From: Azolla caroliniana
Lineage: Eukaryota; Polypodiophyta
Direction of reading: 5' to 3'
Length of the DNA: 64,000 nt
NCBI GenBank assembly: GCA_043228905.1
Contig: JBHGNT010000015.1
Coordinates: 19,778,001 to 19,842,000, forward strand
Positions 23,205-35,223 of this stretch are shown here, in pieces (the first letter of the stretch is position 1; every line of letters starts with the position of its first letter). The position numbers and the translations under genes were made by a program. The notes below the pieces were generated by a model. It was given only the letters and a program-made list of their open reading frames with translations, ran no database searches and was not told the origin of the DNA.

Positions 23205-23688
23205 GCAAGTCAAACTTCTAGCTCATTTTTCTCTAAAGAACCTAATTATCCACCTTAAGCTCCCTGGTTGTAGCATGTCTTCTACAAATTAGAGGTTGAC
23301 GATTAGATTAGCCATGTAACATCAGTAGGTGTATAGGCAAGAATACGTGTTATTATGATGCAATTGTTCTAGCTTCATTAATGAGTCAAACATCATGTAC
23401 CGGTGCCTGCTTCAATTCACTTTGGTTTTTTCGACACAAGCTCGTTCATCGACTCTCATTGTGGTCACCCAAGTAGTATTGATATCATTGTTGCTACCTC
23501 AATTAATGACAACTCATACTCAACTTAGTTGGAGTTAAAGAATAAGATTTAGCACAACAAGCATCATAACTTTTGTAGGTAGAAAAAAAATGTAATAATA
23601 GAATTTGGTATAACCCTCTAAATTCAATCCATGGGATGACTACATGACATGCATGCAAAGCTTCAATTAATTACATAAATCAATCTTT
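23205..23688. repeat. segmental duplication, downstream flank of FMO copy 2
   Basis: This block is homologous to about 36120-36605. Both contain ATTCATTGACTCTCATTGTGG-like sequence and an AATTTGGTATAA then CATGACATGCATGCAAAGC block, and both lie on the 3' side of an FMO copy in the same orientation. It marks the end of the duplicated unit that produced copies 2 and 3. Confidence 0.85.
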
Positions 23689-24876
23689 TGTTAGGAATTT
23701 GTCCCTCCTATAGGAGAAATCAACAGTCGAAGTCAAGGAAGAAGTCGGTAGTCGAATTGACCATCCAAACACAGGATGGTCAGTCGGATCGACCAGCGAG
23801 TCGTTTGGGTCATCGACTGGGTTTTTGAAGGAGATAGAGAGTCGACTATGATAGTCAACCCCAAATCGAAGACAAGGTCGACAAGTTGAGTTGATTAATT
23901 ATTATATATATTATATATAATAATAATAATAACTACATTTGTAAATAGGCCATACTGTGTATGAGTATAAATACACTTAGGGCAACCATTATGATGAAGA
24001 GGTGAATAATGCTTTTGTAGTGGCGTACAGAAGTGAGTGTAGAAGAGAGTAGGAAGAGACACGAGTGCGCGAGAGAGAGGCGGAGTTTAGAGGAACTTAC
24101 CTAAACCCTAAGTGGGTATACTCTGAGATAACAGAGTTCTTGTAATCTGTTTTCCCTTCCTGTACATCTACTGTATATTGCAGATCTATTGCTCGTGGTT
24201 TTCCCCTGTTTAGGATTTCCACGTAAAACCCGTGTACTGTTTATCTTTGTCGATTTGTTGTTTTTCTATTTTCCGCATTGTGCATTTTCAGTCTATCTTT
24301 CTCATAGATGTACGGTCCATCCTCAACAAACTGGTATCAAAGCGAGAGGTGCAAGAATGGAGGAGATGTGAGCGACTTTCTAGGTATGATAGTTTGAACT
24401 CACACAACTACTCTAACTGGAAGATCAAGATGGAGGATCTTCTAATATTCAAAGATCTGTACGAACCCATAGACAGAAGTGAAAAACCTACATGGGTATT
24501 GTAGTCTGAGTGGAAACTCCTAAACATGAAGGTGGTGGCCTCCATCAAACAACGTGTGGACGTGAGTGTTCTACAACATGTGGCTAACGACACAAACGCC
24601 TACGAAATGTGGCACAAACTATCAGGGTTATACCAGAGGAAGAATGCCCTCAACAAAACCTCTCAGATGAGAAGGATCGTGAGACTGAAGTACAGAGATG
24701 GAGAAAGCATTGTGGTACACATTAACACCTTCATGGGGTTGGTGAATCAACTTGCAGCAACAAAGTTTCCATTAGATGATGTTATGCAGGTCTTGTTACT
24801 GCTATGTACCCTGCGGAACAGCTGGGAGAACCTGGTGGTGTCTCTTAGTACCTCGTGCCAAGAAGAAAACTCTCAA
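23689..24876 (+). mobile_element. truncated Ty1/copia element: 5' LTR plus partial gag
   Basis: The LTR spans 23689-24328 (TGTTAGG to CCTCAACA, 640 bp). At 24332-24343 lies TGGTATCAAAGC, a primer-binding site with one mismatch from the initiator-Met tRNA complement. A copia-type gag (UBN2-like) follows from about 24390, with LNSHNYSNWKIKMEDLL and YEMWHKLSGLY blocks, interrupted by a TAG codon near 24502. Homology stops near 24876, where sequence matching the FMO copy 3 flank (36725 onward) resumes. Protease, integrase, RT and the 3' LTR are missing. The insertion therefore postdates the FMO 2/3 duplication and later suffered a deletion that also removed flank. Confidence 0.85.
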
Positions 24877-25143
24877 TATCAATACATACGATAAAGGCTA
24901 GAAGAGAAACAAATATTCATTTCTACTACAAACCTTACATACAAAGTTGTTTCCAATGACTGATTTTTAAACTAATAACTAAGTTGAATATAGTTACTCT
25001 CTCATTAGAGACAAAGGGTATAAATTTAAGCATATTATCCTAAATTTTCATCGATGTATAGTCAATAGATTGGTTTTATTTGGGTATAATTTAATAATCC
25101 TTACAATGTCCAACTTAATGCAACATTGCCAAATGCTTGTTAG

Positions 25144-26976
25144 CTAGCTAGTGTGGTGCACCTTGGCCATGCCATAAACATGGATCGGAATGCCCTCCAA
25201 GCGTGCTTTAATTTGCAACGCTAGGACTAGAGAATAGTGACGAGACTGATGGAGGTTACCCCCATGGAACCATAGGGCTTGTTGTTGAGTTGGTTTCCAC
25301 ATGTTCCGAAGCTCGCGTTCCCATGGACCAGGATCCTTGTTAGTATCTGATCCTAAGCCCCAACACTTGCCAACCTTGTCCGCCACTTCTCGAGAGATAA
25401 GCTTGGCTGCCCATTCATTCATGGAACCATACCCGGTCGCATACACAACTAGATCGGCCTCAACTTCAGTGTTGTCGCTCAACACCACACTCCTCTCTTT
25501 CATTTCCTTCAATGTTATCCCACTCTTTAGGTTGATCTCACCTTTTATCACGAGATCCGATGCACCCACATCAATGTAAAACCCCGACCCGAATCGGAGG
25601 TACTTCATAAACAACCCTGACCCATCATCCCCAAAGTCGTGCATGAACCCCACTCGCTTAAGGTCATCATAGAACTTTGCATCGATTTCGGCAGTTCTTT
25701 TGTAGCGTTCTATGGCGGATCTATGCATGATTTTATAAGGCACCGAAGCAAAAAGAAGGTCAGCATCTTCGGTAGTGTATTTCGAACCTTCATGGTACGA
25801 GGAAGGCTCGGCGATGGGCATAAGTTTAGTGCGCAACACATGGCTAGAAGACCTTTGAAGCATAGTCACTCGAGCAGCCCCACTCTCCCACAGATCAGCA
25901 CATATATCGTGTGCGGAATTATTTGATCCCACTACAACGCATTGCTTCCCATCCCATCCTTGGCCACCCATGTGCTGGCTAGAATGACATTGTATGCCTT
26001 GGAAGTTTTCGGCGCCCGGGAAAACAGGGACATTGGGGAAACCTGACATGCCAGTTGCCAGCACCAGGTGCTTAGGGTAGAGCAAAATCTCATCGCCTTC
26101 TTTGTTTACCAATACTTCCCATTTTTCCTCGATGGGGTCGAACCGGGCAGATATGCACTCCGTGGAGCCCCAATACACAAGCTCCATGATGAGCGTATAC
26201 GCTTCGAGCCAATCGCCCAGCTTGTCTTTGGGAGAGAACACTGGCCAATGGTCAGGAAAAGGGATGTAAGGCATGTGATCGTACCACACCGAGTTATGGA
26301 GGCATAAGGATCTGTATCGGTTGCGCCACGAATCGCCGGGACGCTTGTTCTTCTCGACGATGATGGTGGGGACACGCAAGCGGCGAAGCCTAGCACCGAG
26401 GGCGATTCCGGCTTGTCCGCCCCCGACAACAAGACAGTAGGGTTGGGTAGAGGGGGTGCGGCCGAGGCGCGACAAATCATCATGCCTCATGTCGAGCCAT
26501 GTCGGTTGGACCGTGCCACGGAAGGCACCGTGGACTACGCCCAGCTCGCGCCGGGGTCCGGCCAGCTCTTCGTGGCCTTTGAGTTCTAGCATGGAGGTGA
26601 GGAGGCACCAGCATTTTCCATCTCGGAGCTTGAGGTGTCCGCGGCCACGCGCGATGGGAGTCTCGAAGGTGAAGAAGGCTTGGATGAGGCCATGGGGATG
26701 GGAGGTGAGGTCTTCCACTTCACCTTGGAGCTTGCAGGAGGAGGGGGGGTGAATGTGGTCACCATGAATGAGAGTGGATTGGAGCATGTCTCGGATCTCT
26801 TGTCGGGATTCGGCCGTGTAGATGTTCCAGGTGAAGGTGAGGAGGTCCCTCCAGAAGCATTCTTCAGGGAGGAAGAGTTGGGTTGCAGCCTCCACATCTC
26901 TTTGGAGCAGGGCAGCTTCAAAGCTACTCAGCCAAGCATTCACCTCCTCTTCAGCCAAGGCTATAGCCATAGCCAT
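25144..26976 (-). CDS. NTF2-like/flavin-containing monooxygenase, copy 2
   Basis: Single exon, about 610 aa, intact. The first ATG is at 26976 (the frame opens with GTG at 26982) and begins with a MAMAIALAEEEV-type repeat of Met-Ala. Architecture is as in copy 1: NTF2/SnoaL-like region to about residue 150, FAD Rossmann GGGQAG near 187, FPNVPVFPGAENF then FQGIQCHSSQ, NADPH-site VVVGSNNSA, and VVYATGY. It keeps the forms LHNSVWYDHMPY and GGNLHQSRHYS, which it shares with copy 3. It is very similar to copy 3 throughout. The reaction is presumably NADPH- and O2-dependent oxygenation of a soft nucleophile or carbonyl; the substrate cannot be read from sequence. Upstream homology with copy 3 runs to about 27250. 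Confidence 0.9.
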   Translation of the reverse strand: MAMAIALAEEEVNAWLSSFEAALLQRDVEAATQLFLPEECFWRDLLTFTWNIYTAESRQEIRDMLQSTLIHGDHIHPPSSCKLQGEVEDLTSHPHGLIQAFFTFETPIARGRGHLKLRDGKCWCLLTSMLELKGHEELAGPRRELGVVHGAFRGTVQPTWLDMRHDDLSRLGRTPSTQPYCLVVGGGQAGIALGARLRRLRVPTIIVEKNKRPGDSWRNRYRSLCLHNSVWYDHMPYIPFPDHWPVFSPKDKLGDWLEAYTLIMELVYWGSTECISARFDPIEEKWEVLVNKEGDEILLYPKHLVLATGMSGFPNVPVFPGAENFQGIQCHSSQHMGGQGWDGKQCVVVGSNNSAHDICADLWESGAARVTMLQRSSSHVLRTKLMPIAEPSSYHEGSKYTTEDADLLFASVPYKIMHRSAIERYKRTAEIDAKFYDDLKRVGFMHDFGDDGSGLFMKYLRFGSGFYIDVGASDLVIKGEINLKSGITLKEMKERSVVLSDNTEVEADLVVYATGYGSMNEWAAKLISREVADKVGKCWGLGSDTNKDPGPWERELRNMWKPTQQQALWFHGGNLHQSRHYSLVLALQIKARLEGIPIHVYGMAKVHHTS

Positions 26977-26989
26977 AGCCACTCCACAA

Positions 26990-27012
26990 TCTCTCTCTCT
27001 CTCTCTCTTTCT
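26990..27012. repeat. (CT)n microsatellite in the FMO copy 2 leader
   Basis: A short CT tract (about 10 units) about 15 bp upstream of the copy 2 ATG. It is the counterpart of the tracts before copies 1 and 3. Confidence 0.85.
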
Positions 27013-27317
27013 CAGCCAAAGTGTAGATGCGCATATTTCTTACATTCCATCTTTATCTTTTTGCACACTCTCCTCTTATCTCTTTCTTCATCTTTTTTTG
27101 TTTGTTTGTATACATATAGTTTTCCCATTTCGACCACTACACTTTTGGTAGACTTTTTTCTGTGTGTAAAGTTTTCCTCTTTCGACCACTACACTTTTCA
27201 GTTGACCTTTTCAGACAAGGAAATAAAAAGTCTTGTGTCGGGGTTCGGGACATGCTAATGTTCAAGGCATGGCATTCACAAGTCCGTGTTACAAACGCTA
27301 AACCTAAGACTCAAGCA

Positions 27318-27338
27318 AACCCTAACCCTAACCCTAGG
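27318..27338. repeat. short telomere-like CCCTAA tract
   Basis: Three consecutive CCCTAA/CCCTAG units (AAACCCTAACCCTAACCC...). The usual plant telomere repeat is CCCTAAA, so these are variant units and may be coincidental. The tract lies directly upstream of the Penelope-like reverse transcriptase relic. Confidence 0.5.
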
Positions 27339-27339
27339 C

Positions 27340-28566
27340 CTTGAACAATAAACCGGAAGCCTCCACCACAAGTGAACACTCGATCATCTTGCCACAAATG
27401 TACCAGTTGCTCAGGATCTCCATCATCACTATTCGACGATAGTGGTAACATAAACCACTGCACACCAGCTTGCCCACATGCCTATGAATGTCGCACCTGC
27501 AAGATTCTCTTGTCGGCCCAACACTACCAGCAATAACACGACGACAAGTACAACTACCACACAAGAACGGAATGGAATATGGGATAAATCCACAAGCGGT
27601 GGGTGTTGTTCTTGAGTTCGTGGTGTTATTGACGCCTCCCCCATCCTCACCTTCCCCCTCTTCTCCCTGTACAAAAAAAGCCCTCGACACCCTAAACCCT
27701 ATTCCTCATCCCTTGTCCAGACTTTAAAACATCTCAACCCAATCCCTAATAGCTTTATCTTCACCTTTGATGTTGAAGCCTTATATCCCAGCATCCCTCC
27801 TAAGCTAGGGCCCAAAGCCTTACAAAAAATCATTACCCCCCATTTTTTAACTTCCAAAACTAACCTTATCTACACACTTAGTGTACTTGCGTTAGAGTAC
27901 CACACCATCTATCAACAAGTCAAAGGTACAACCATATGTAGTAAAAAATTTCGTAGTTTATGCATGCCTATTTATTAGCTCACTTAGAGAATTCCCAACC
28001 ACCACACCCTAATCTTTTTTGTAGCTCACATAGATGATGATTTCGAGGTATGGACTGGTACTAAACCCCAATTAGAAGACTCCTCCAAGTCTATAACACC
28101 TCCACTAATAATTGTATCCAACTCACCATTGCTAATTCCCCCTCTAGATTACCGTTCTTAAGAGTTATGGATCAACCTAGAAAACTCACATTTATCTTTT
28201 AATTAATACCAAAAGCCCCATAATGCCTATCGATATCTCTCATCCTCGTCAGATCAACCCCTTTCACTTAAAATGACATTTTATCACTAATGAACTAAAA
28301 CGATACCTAATTGAAGAAAGCATCCCTTTAGGGTTCCTAAAAATGAAAAGACTATTTTTTAGTAGATTAGTTAAAAGAGGATATCCCCTATCATTTATAC
28401 TAGAAAATTACAAGAATGTCATGTTTAACACTAGGAGATCACTAATATATAATAGAAAACCTAAAAATACCCTTCTACCCACCATCTTCAAACTTGGATA
28501 TACAAGGGATACCCATAGGATATGAATTCACCGTATACTAAAAAACCTTCAAGCTAACTTACTCAC
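27340..28566 (+). mobile_element. Penelope-like retroelement relic, 5' part (reverse transcriptase)
   Basis: Translation across frames gives the motifs of a Penelope-type RT in order: FTFDVEALYPSIPP (about 27760-27800), YQQVKGTTI (about 27910), HIDDDFEVWTGT (about 28027-28062, the YIDD-like catalytic box), a FLQVYNTSTNN-like block after a frameshift near 28085, RLPFLRVM, and SRLVKRGYPLSF then VMFNTRR (about 28362-28435). Cysteine-rich sequence precedes it (CHKCTSC near 27395, CRTC near 27495). It contains several stops and at least one frameshift, so it is dead. The chromovirus interrupts it at 28566/35698. I see no GIY-YIG endonuclease. Penelope-like elements are reported from few plants, so family placement needs a search. 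Confidence 0.65.
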
Positions 28567-29040
28567 TGTTAAGAGTCTATTACTAATCAATAGACCAAAT
28601 CAAGTAAAAAGGAAGAAAATAGATTGGATAGAAGAACCCGTTCCACTCGACCACCCCCGAGCTATGATCTAGACATAGCCAACCTACCACCGACGTCCCA
28701 TACCGCCGGATATTAGGATGACTAATACCTTGGAAGAGATAAACACGATCGTCGAGACGAAAGCCTAGCCCGCACCACCGGTGTCTACGACAGCAGCCTT
28801 CCGACGTGATGATCTCTATGAGGGTAGCTAAGCCTCATATTTATACCTTTTCCTAGGCCCCTTGAATAGATGTGCCTTTCTAAAAGGCTCTCTATTCATT
28901 GGTTGTCTAAATCATGATAGTGCATGCACATATCATTCATTCTATCCAATCATTAGTCCCCTTTTTAATAATAGTGAACATACCCTTCACTAATGTAAAT
29001 ATTAGTGACCTACCCTCACCAACGTTATGTGTACATAACA
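28567..29040 (-). repeat. 3' LTR of the chromovirus
   Basis: 474 bp, TGTTAAGAG...TACATAACA on the plus strand. I see no mismatch to the other LTR at 35224-35697. Confidence 0.95.
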
Positions 29041-29053
29041 TACTCCCCTACTT
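29041..29053 (-). promoter_or_regulatory. polypurine tract
   Basis: AAGTAGGGGAGTA on the minus strand lies directly upstream of the 3' LTR, where the plus-strand primer forms. It overlaps the stop codon of the last pol frame (29048-29050). Confidence 0.8.
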
Positions 29054-32000
29054 CAAAAGATTGCACTCTTGCAATATAAAGTGAGGAAATTGTGCCTTAA
29101 GCGAATGCTCGCGTTCCCATGTGGCATCATCAATAGGTTTATCCATCCATTTGATCTTGAATAGCCGAATCTCTTTAGAACGTAAACGTTTAGTACGAGA
29201 ATCAAGAATTCGTTCAGGAACATGAGGTTTGTAAGAAAAATCCTCTAATGTTACAAGATCTTGGATTGTGATGGTGTTATCACCAGAGCCTAAAAATGGT
29301 TTTAGACGACTGACGTGAAAAACAGGATGAATACCAACGTTACGAGGTAAGGCAAGGTGATAAGCAGATGACCCAACTCGCTTAAGGATTTCAAATGGGC
29401 CACAATATCGTGGGGCTAACTTAGCGCACTTGCCCGTAGATAATGACGTAGAATCAGTCGGGACACGCAAAAAAACTTTTTGACCAATAGTAAATGCACG
29501 AGGACGTCTATCCTGATCAGCATAAAATCGAGCACGATCTTGAGCTGTCTTGACATTTTCTTTGGCAATATGCAACATTTGGTTCATGTCTTGCAAAAAA
29601 TTGCGTGTACTATCTAATGTATAACGATCGTGACATCAACTGGGGCACGTGGCTGAAAACCATACATCAACATAAAAGGACTATATCCAGTGGATGTATG
29701 TTTAGAGCTATTATAGGCAAATTCTAAGATAGGAAGGTATTGCTCCCACTTAGAAGGGGTTTTTGCTACATAAGCTCGAAGCATGTCCTCAATAATTTGA
29801 TTAACTCGTTCAGTTTGTCCATCAGACTGAGGATGATCTGCGGAACTCATGCTCAACGTAGTTTCTAGTTTCTTAAAGACCTGAGTCCAAAAGTCACTAG
29901 TAAACTTGGAATCTCGATCACTAACAATATCCATCGGTAATCCATAAAAACGAAATAACTCATCAACAAATTGATAAGCCAACTGTTGAGCGGTTACCGT
30001 GGTTTTTGTAGGAATAAATCTAGCTAATTTTGTTAGCCTGTCAACGACAACCCATATGGCATCATGACCCCTCTGTGTACGAGGTAAACTAACAATAAAA
30101 TCCATCGAGATACTTTCCCATTTATTGTTGGGAATATCTAAGGGATGTAAAAGACCAGCAGCTTTAAGTCGTTCCGACTTATTAATCTGACATTGTAAGC
30201 ATTGAGTTACGTATTTATGCACGTCAGAGCGCATCTTAGGCCAGAAAAAAGTACACGAGATGAGAACGAGTGTGTGTTGTATTCCAGGATGACCAGCAGA
30301 TGGTGCATCATGACATTCATGAAAAATTTTCTGTTTAACATTTGGTAAATCTGGAACACAGACCTTTCCACTACGGTAGAGCAAACCGTTTGTAATGTGA
30401 AAGGTCGCCTTCGAGGGTAGGGTGCTAGTATCGGCATCTAAACCAGATTCGGCTTTCGTCCAGTATTTTGAGAAATAACTGTCATCAAGGTATTTCCCTC
30501 GAAGGTGATCTAAAAGATCAGATTTTATTTCCGTGAAGCTAAGCATGTTAACTTCTTTAATGCGACTAAGAGCATCAGCAACGGTGTTCATAGAACCCTT
30601 GCGATATCGTATGGAAAAATCAAAATCTTGCATAAGGTCAGCCCAACGGCCTTTACGACCAACAAGATCGGGCTGGTCACAAAAATACTTTAATGATTGA
30701 TGGTCTGTTGTAACCACAAATTTATTTCCATAGAGATAGTGCCTCCATGTTTTAAGTGCGTGTATCACCGCAAACAACTCTTTCTCTTGAACCGAATACC
30801 GAGATTGAGCAGCATCAAGCTTCTTACTTTCAAAAGCAATAGGGTGACCACCTTGATAAAGAACTGCACCAATAGCATAATCACTAGCATCAGTTTCAAT
30901 TGAGAAAGGCTTAGAAGGGTCTGGTAATAGAAGAGTGGGAGCCTGACACACATGCTCCTTGAGTGTCTCAAATGATTTGTCAAGTTGTTCATTCCATGAA
31001 ATTGGTTTGACAGACTTACGTGGATGACCTTTTAAAAGGTCAGTTAATGGCGTAGTCAATTTGGAATAGTTACGAATTGATTTTCGTAAAAATCCAACAA
31101 ACCCTAAGAATGATCTAAGTTCACGAATATTACGAGGAATGGGCCAAAGTTTAACCTTTTCAATACGAGAAGGTTCAATTTCAACGCCATTTTCTGTAAT
31201 TAAATGACCTAGGTACACAATAGATTTTTGGAAGAAGTCACATTTTGAATGTTTTGCATAGAAAGAGTTGTCACGCAACTTTCGCAAAACAAATCGAACA
31301 TGTTGAACATGATATTGCAAGGTACGGCTATATATCAAAATATCATCCAAGAAGACGACAACAAAATCACCGAGTTGATCTCGGAAAACATCATTCATCG
31401 CTTGTTGGAATGTGGCTAGAGCATTAGTCAACCCAAACGGCATGACTAAAAACTCATAATGGCCATAGCGCGTACGAAAAGCGGTTTTAGGAATATCATC
31501 CTCGGCGATGCGAATCTGATGATAACTAGTTCGGAAGTCAATTTTCGTAAAATATCGAGCCCCGTGCAAACGATCAATCAAATCATCGGCACGAGGTAAT
31601 GGATATGCATTCTTAATTGTCATTTTATTCAAACGGCGATAATTGATACACATTCACCACGAACCTTCCTTCTTCTTGACTAATAGAACTGGCGCACCCC
31701 AAGGTGATTTACTATACCTAATGTGGCCCATACTCAAGTATTCCTTAAGTTGTTTAGCGATCTCATCCTCTTCTAATCGACTAAGTCGGTAAGGTGGAAT
31801 GCTCACAGGAGCAGCCCCAGGGATGAGTTCAATTTGATGGTCCACATTACGTTTAGGTGGTAAAGTAAGCGGTAATTCAGTAGGAAACACATCTTGAAAA
31901 TCCTCTAAAATAGAGTCGAGTAATCGTTGCTCAAAATGTGGTAATTGTGTGGCGTCAATATTAAAATAATAAAATTGAACCGCAGGATCAATTACACACG

Positions 32001-33447
32001 AATAAATTAATGAACTAGAATACTCACTTAAAGATTTAGAAGACACAAGTGAATGAGAAGGAAGTTTGGAACATTGAATAAAATGTTTACAATTATTAAG
32101 TTCAAATGTGATTGAGTGATTAACCCAATCAATGGACAAAGAAGGGTTTTTATTAAAAAACCAAGGATATCCTAAAATGACATCTGCGGATTGTAATTTC
32201 ATAACATGAAAGTCAAGCTTCTCCAAATAAGTATCTATTTGAATTGGCAGTTGACAAACAATGCCACTGATGTATTGAACGTTTCCATTTGCCATGTGAA
32301 CTTGATAGATATGATCACTTGCGTTTATGTGGAGCTCCATTTGCTGCACAAAGTGATCATTAAGAAAATTGTGAGAACTACCGGAATCAAACAAGAAATG
32401 TGCTTGTGTTCCATTGATATATCCGACTGCTCGGAGTAAATCATTAGGTCCAAGTAAATGTGAAGGAAAAGTGCATTCACATAAACTTAAGTGATTGGTA
32501 TGAACTTCAACAATATCAAAAGACTCACCTGTGTGACTCGTAGATTTGTCTTGAGGAGGGGTGTTCATTGACTTCCTCTCAAGACGACGACATGTATCCT
32601 TTGTGTGGCCCCGCTTCTTGCAATATGCACAGAAGAGGTTCGGTTTCTTTGAGTCGCGGTCAAGAGTGTCACTGGATTGCTTACGTTTCCCAATGAACTT
32701 GACATTCGGAGTTTTGGCGAACTCAGGTTTATTGTGGTCTTTCTTGGAAGTCCTATGGTATCGCAGCACAATGTTGACGGCTTCCTCGAAAGTTGTGGGG
32801 TCCTTGTCATGGACAATCCAATGATAATCCCCATTGGGAATACCATTCAAAAAACAAGCGACAAACCATTTCTCACCCGTAAGTCCCGATTTTTGGATCT
32901 GGGTCCGAGCGTGATGCACATAATCCTCGAGAGAGGTAAATGGCTTACTAGACAATGTGAGCAAGTGTTGCGCTTGTTCGGTTTGAGAAGGTGGCTACAA
33001 GAATTGTTTCTTAAAAACATCAACGAAACCTTCCCAAGTTGTGGGTAAGTTTTTTGCGGTCCTTAGGCCACGCCACCAAGCAGCAGCTCGGCCACCTAAC
33101 TCACGACCGACATAACCAATTTTTACTGCATCGGGCTTGGGATGAAGCTCAAAGTGAGACTCCCAACGACCAAGCCAAGTGCTAATGGCCTCCTCGGTTC
33201 TTTCTTTCTTATCTCCCTTGAAAGGCGTGACTACGAAGGAAGGTTCACCTTCTTTCTTGGACTCAATAGTTAATTCTTGGAATTTCTTTTCCAATGCCAT
33301 ATTGGCCTGTCTCATTTCGGCCAATTGATTCAAGGTAGTAGTGAGCAATTGCTCAATAGTGATCTCAGCTTGTGTGCGAGATGCGGATTGGGGTTGAGAG
33401 GTCTCATTTGGAGAGATCGTTCCAACTGTGTTGAAAACTTGTTCCAT
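29048..33447 (-). pseudogene. chromovirus gag-pol, interrupted
   Basis: Read right to left: gag from ATG 33447, with a CCHC zinc knuckle (CAYCKKRGHTKDTC) near 32620; protease with DSGS near 32385; RT with MPFGLTNA near 31440 and FLDD near 31360; RNase H with TDASDYAIGAVLY near 30870; integrase with an HHCC-like zinc region near 30190-30310 and a DDE core 29800-30100; GPF/Y-type YCGPFEIL near 29390; and a chromodomain-like FKIKWMDKPIDDATWE near 29120. Three lesions separate it into four frames: an in-frame TAG after KKQFL (32995), an in-frame TGA in the RT region (31654) and a frameshift near 29620-29630. Everything else reads open. It is likely non-autonomous in its present state. Confidence 0.9.
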
Positions 33448-33909
33448 GATGCACGCTATGGGTATGCAATAAAATAAGGAGGTTCAGAAAATACACAAGC
33501 AAAATGAATGCTTGAAATTTTGATTGAAAGAACTTTATCCAAGAAAGTATCTCATGTCTTTACCCCTCTAGACATATGAGATGTGATTCGAGATCCGATA
33601 ACTATGGTAACACTATGGTGTTTTAAAAACCATGGGGGAAAACATAGCTAAGATGTATTTCTCGGATCTCTATCTTGAGTAATCATGGCGGCTCCCCGAG
33701 GCTCAACCATGGTTCTTACATCAATGAAATTTCCTAGATAGCCTTATATTAATGCCAACCCATCATGTATTATATGGTCGAGAAAGTGTATTACGTGAAA
33801 AAACAAGTGCACTCACAAGTAATATTCTAGTCTTGCGAGCAATAAGCAAACATGATGATAAAATGATAAAATAAGGCACTACTCATAAGAGTTAAGTAGT
33901 GTCGAAAAC

Positions 33910-33949
<40 letters not shown>

Positions 33950-35210
33950 CCCATGTGTTACCTACGAAAAAAACAATGTCACAAATAAATGGGAAGTGCA
34001 AGGTATGCACATATACATCCCAATATGATTGTTATAACTTGCACAATTGTGACATAAGCCACAAATTGATACAAGTGATGACGGTGTTGTGCGCAAAGAT
34101 GTAATACTCAAATCCATGAGTAAAACATCAATAAGGGAACTCATATGGTTTTACTCGTTTTCTAAGGCTTGATGATAAGAGTTAAACCTAGATGACCCGT
34201 TGAAAAAAAAATCGTTCAACAAGCCACTCCATACGAAAAAAATAGTCTACACGTAAAGGTTACATTAAAAATAAACGATGTAAATACTTTATACATGAAA
34301 AGGAAGTGGAAAAAGGAGAGTTAATTGTGGGCGGGTAAATAATAATTACTAGAAAATCATATAAGTGAAACAATACTTATGAAATTAAAATTTAATTAGA
34401 ATAATCAACAATTAGGTGTATGGAATCAAACATGCCCTAAGATACGAAACCCTAGGGTAGTTGACATGCACCTCCTCAAGACCACCACATATCCCTAGAA
34501 TCGGCCAAGTAATGGCTAATTAAAGAGGAAAGTGGCATAGGTAAGTGACATATACCTCGTCAAGGCCACATCATCCCTTAGAATCGGCCAATTGATGGCT
34601 AATTAAAAAGGAAAGTGGCATATGTAAGCTACATATACCTTGTCAAGGCCACAACATCCCATAGAATCGGCCAATTGATGGCTTAATAGAGAGTAGAGTG
34701 GCATAGGTAGGCAACATACACCTCGTCAAGGCCACATCATCCCTTAGAATCGGCCAAGTGATGGCTCAATAGAGGGGAAGAGTGGTATACTCAACATCAT
34801 ATGCAAAACGGCCATGAGATAAGCGTGTGCGATTAGAGCAAACACGCTCGACCCAATGCACAAGAATAATTATTATCGTAAGAGTTCAAGAGAGGAGAGA
34901 GTGGGATATATATCGCAATATGCAAAAGGCCATGAGTTGAGCGTGTGCGATTAGTGCAAACACGCTCGGCCCGATGCATAATAATAAGTAAAATCGTAGC
35001 GTAGTAGGAGGTAGAAAGAAAGAGAATAAAACGTAATACCAATTTGATTCGACCATAAAGAACGCATAATAGAAAAAAAGAAGAGATCAAAAAAGAAGAA
35101 TACCGGGTTTAGAGTGTTGTTTTGATCCTGAGAAGAGCATGACGAGCCTTGTTAGATCCCCCTCGCTCACACGCAAAAACATCAAAACAACAAAAAAATT
35201 GTTAGTAAAA
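33448..35210 (-). other. chromovirus 5' leader with tandem repeats
   Basis: Long untranslated leader between PBS and gag. It contains a poly(A) run on the plus strand (about 33919-33943), four tandem 83 bp units (GAATCGGCC starts at 34498, 34581, 34664 and 34747) and a second pair of repeats near 34805-34870 and 34922-34990 (GCGTGTGCGATTAG...AAACACGCTCG). No coding frame is supported. Confidence 0.85.
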
Positions 35211-35222
35211 GCTCTGATACCA
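35211..35222 (-). promoter_or_regulatory. primer-binding site (initiator-Met tRNA)
   Basis: TGGTATCAGAGC on the minus strand, the perfect complement of the 3' end of plant initiator-Met tRNA, one base after the 5' LTR. Confidence 0.95.
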
Positions 35223-35223
35223 C

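Noticed and set aside
27334-27690. 118-codon minus-strand frame
   Set aside because: It lies antisense to the cysteine-rich start of the Penelope-like relic, which reads in the other direction.
32561-33048. Plus-strand frames inside the chromovirus
   Set aside because: They are antisense shadows of gag, and the element is clearly oriented on the minus strand by its PBS, PPT and pol domains.
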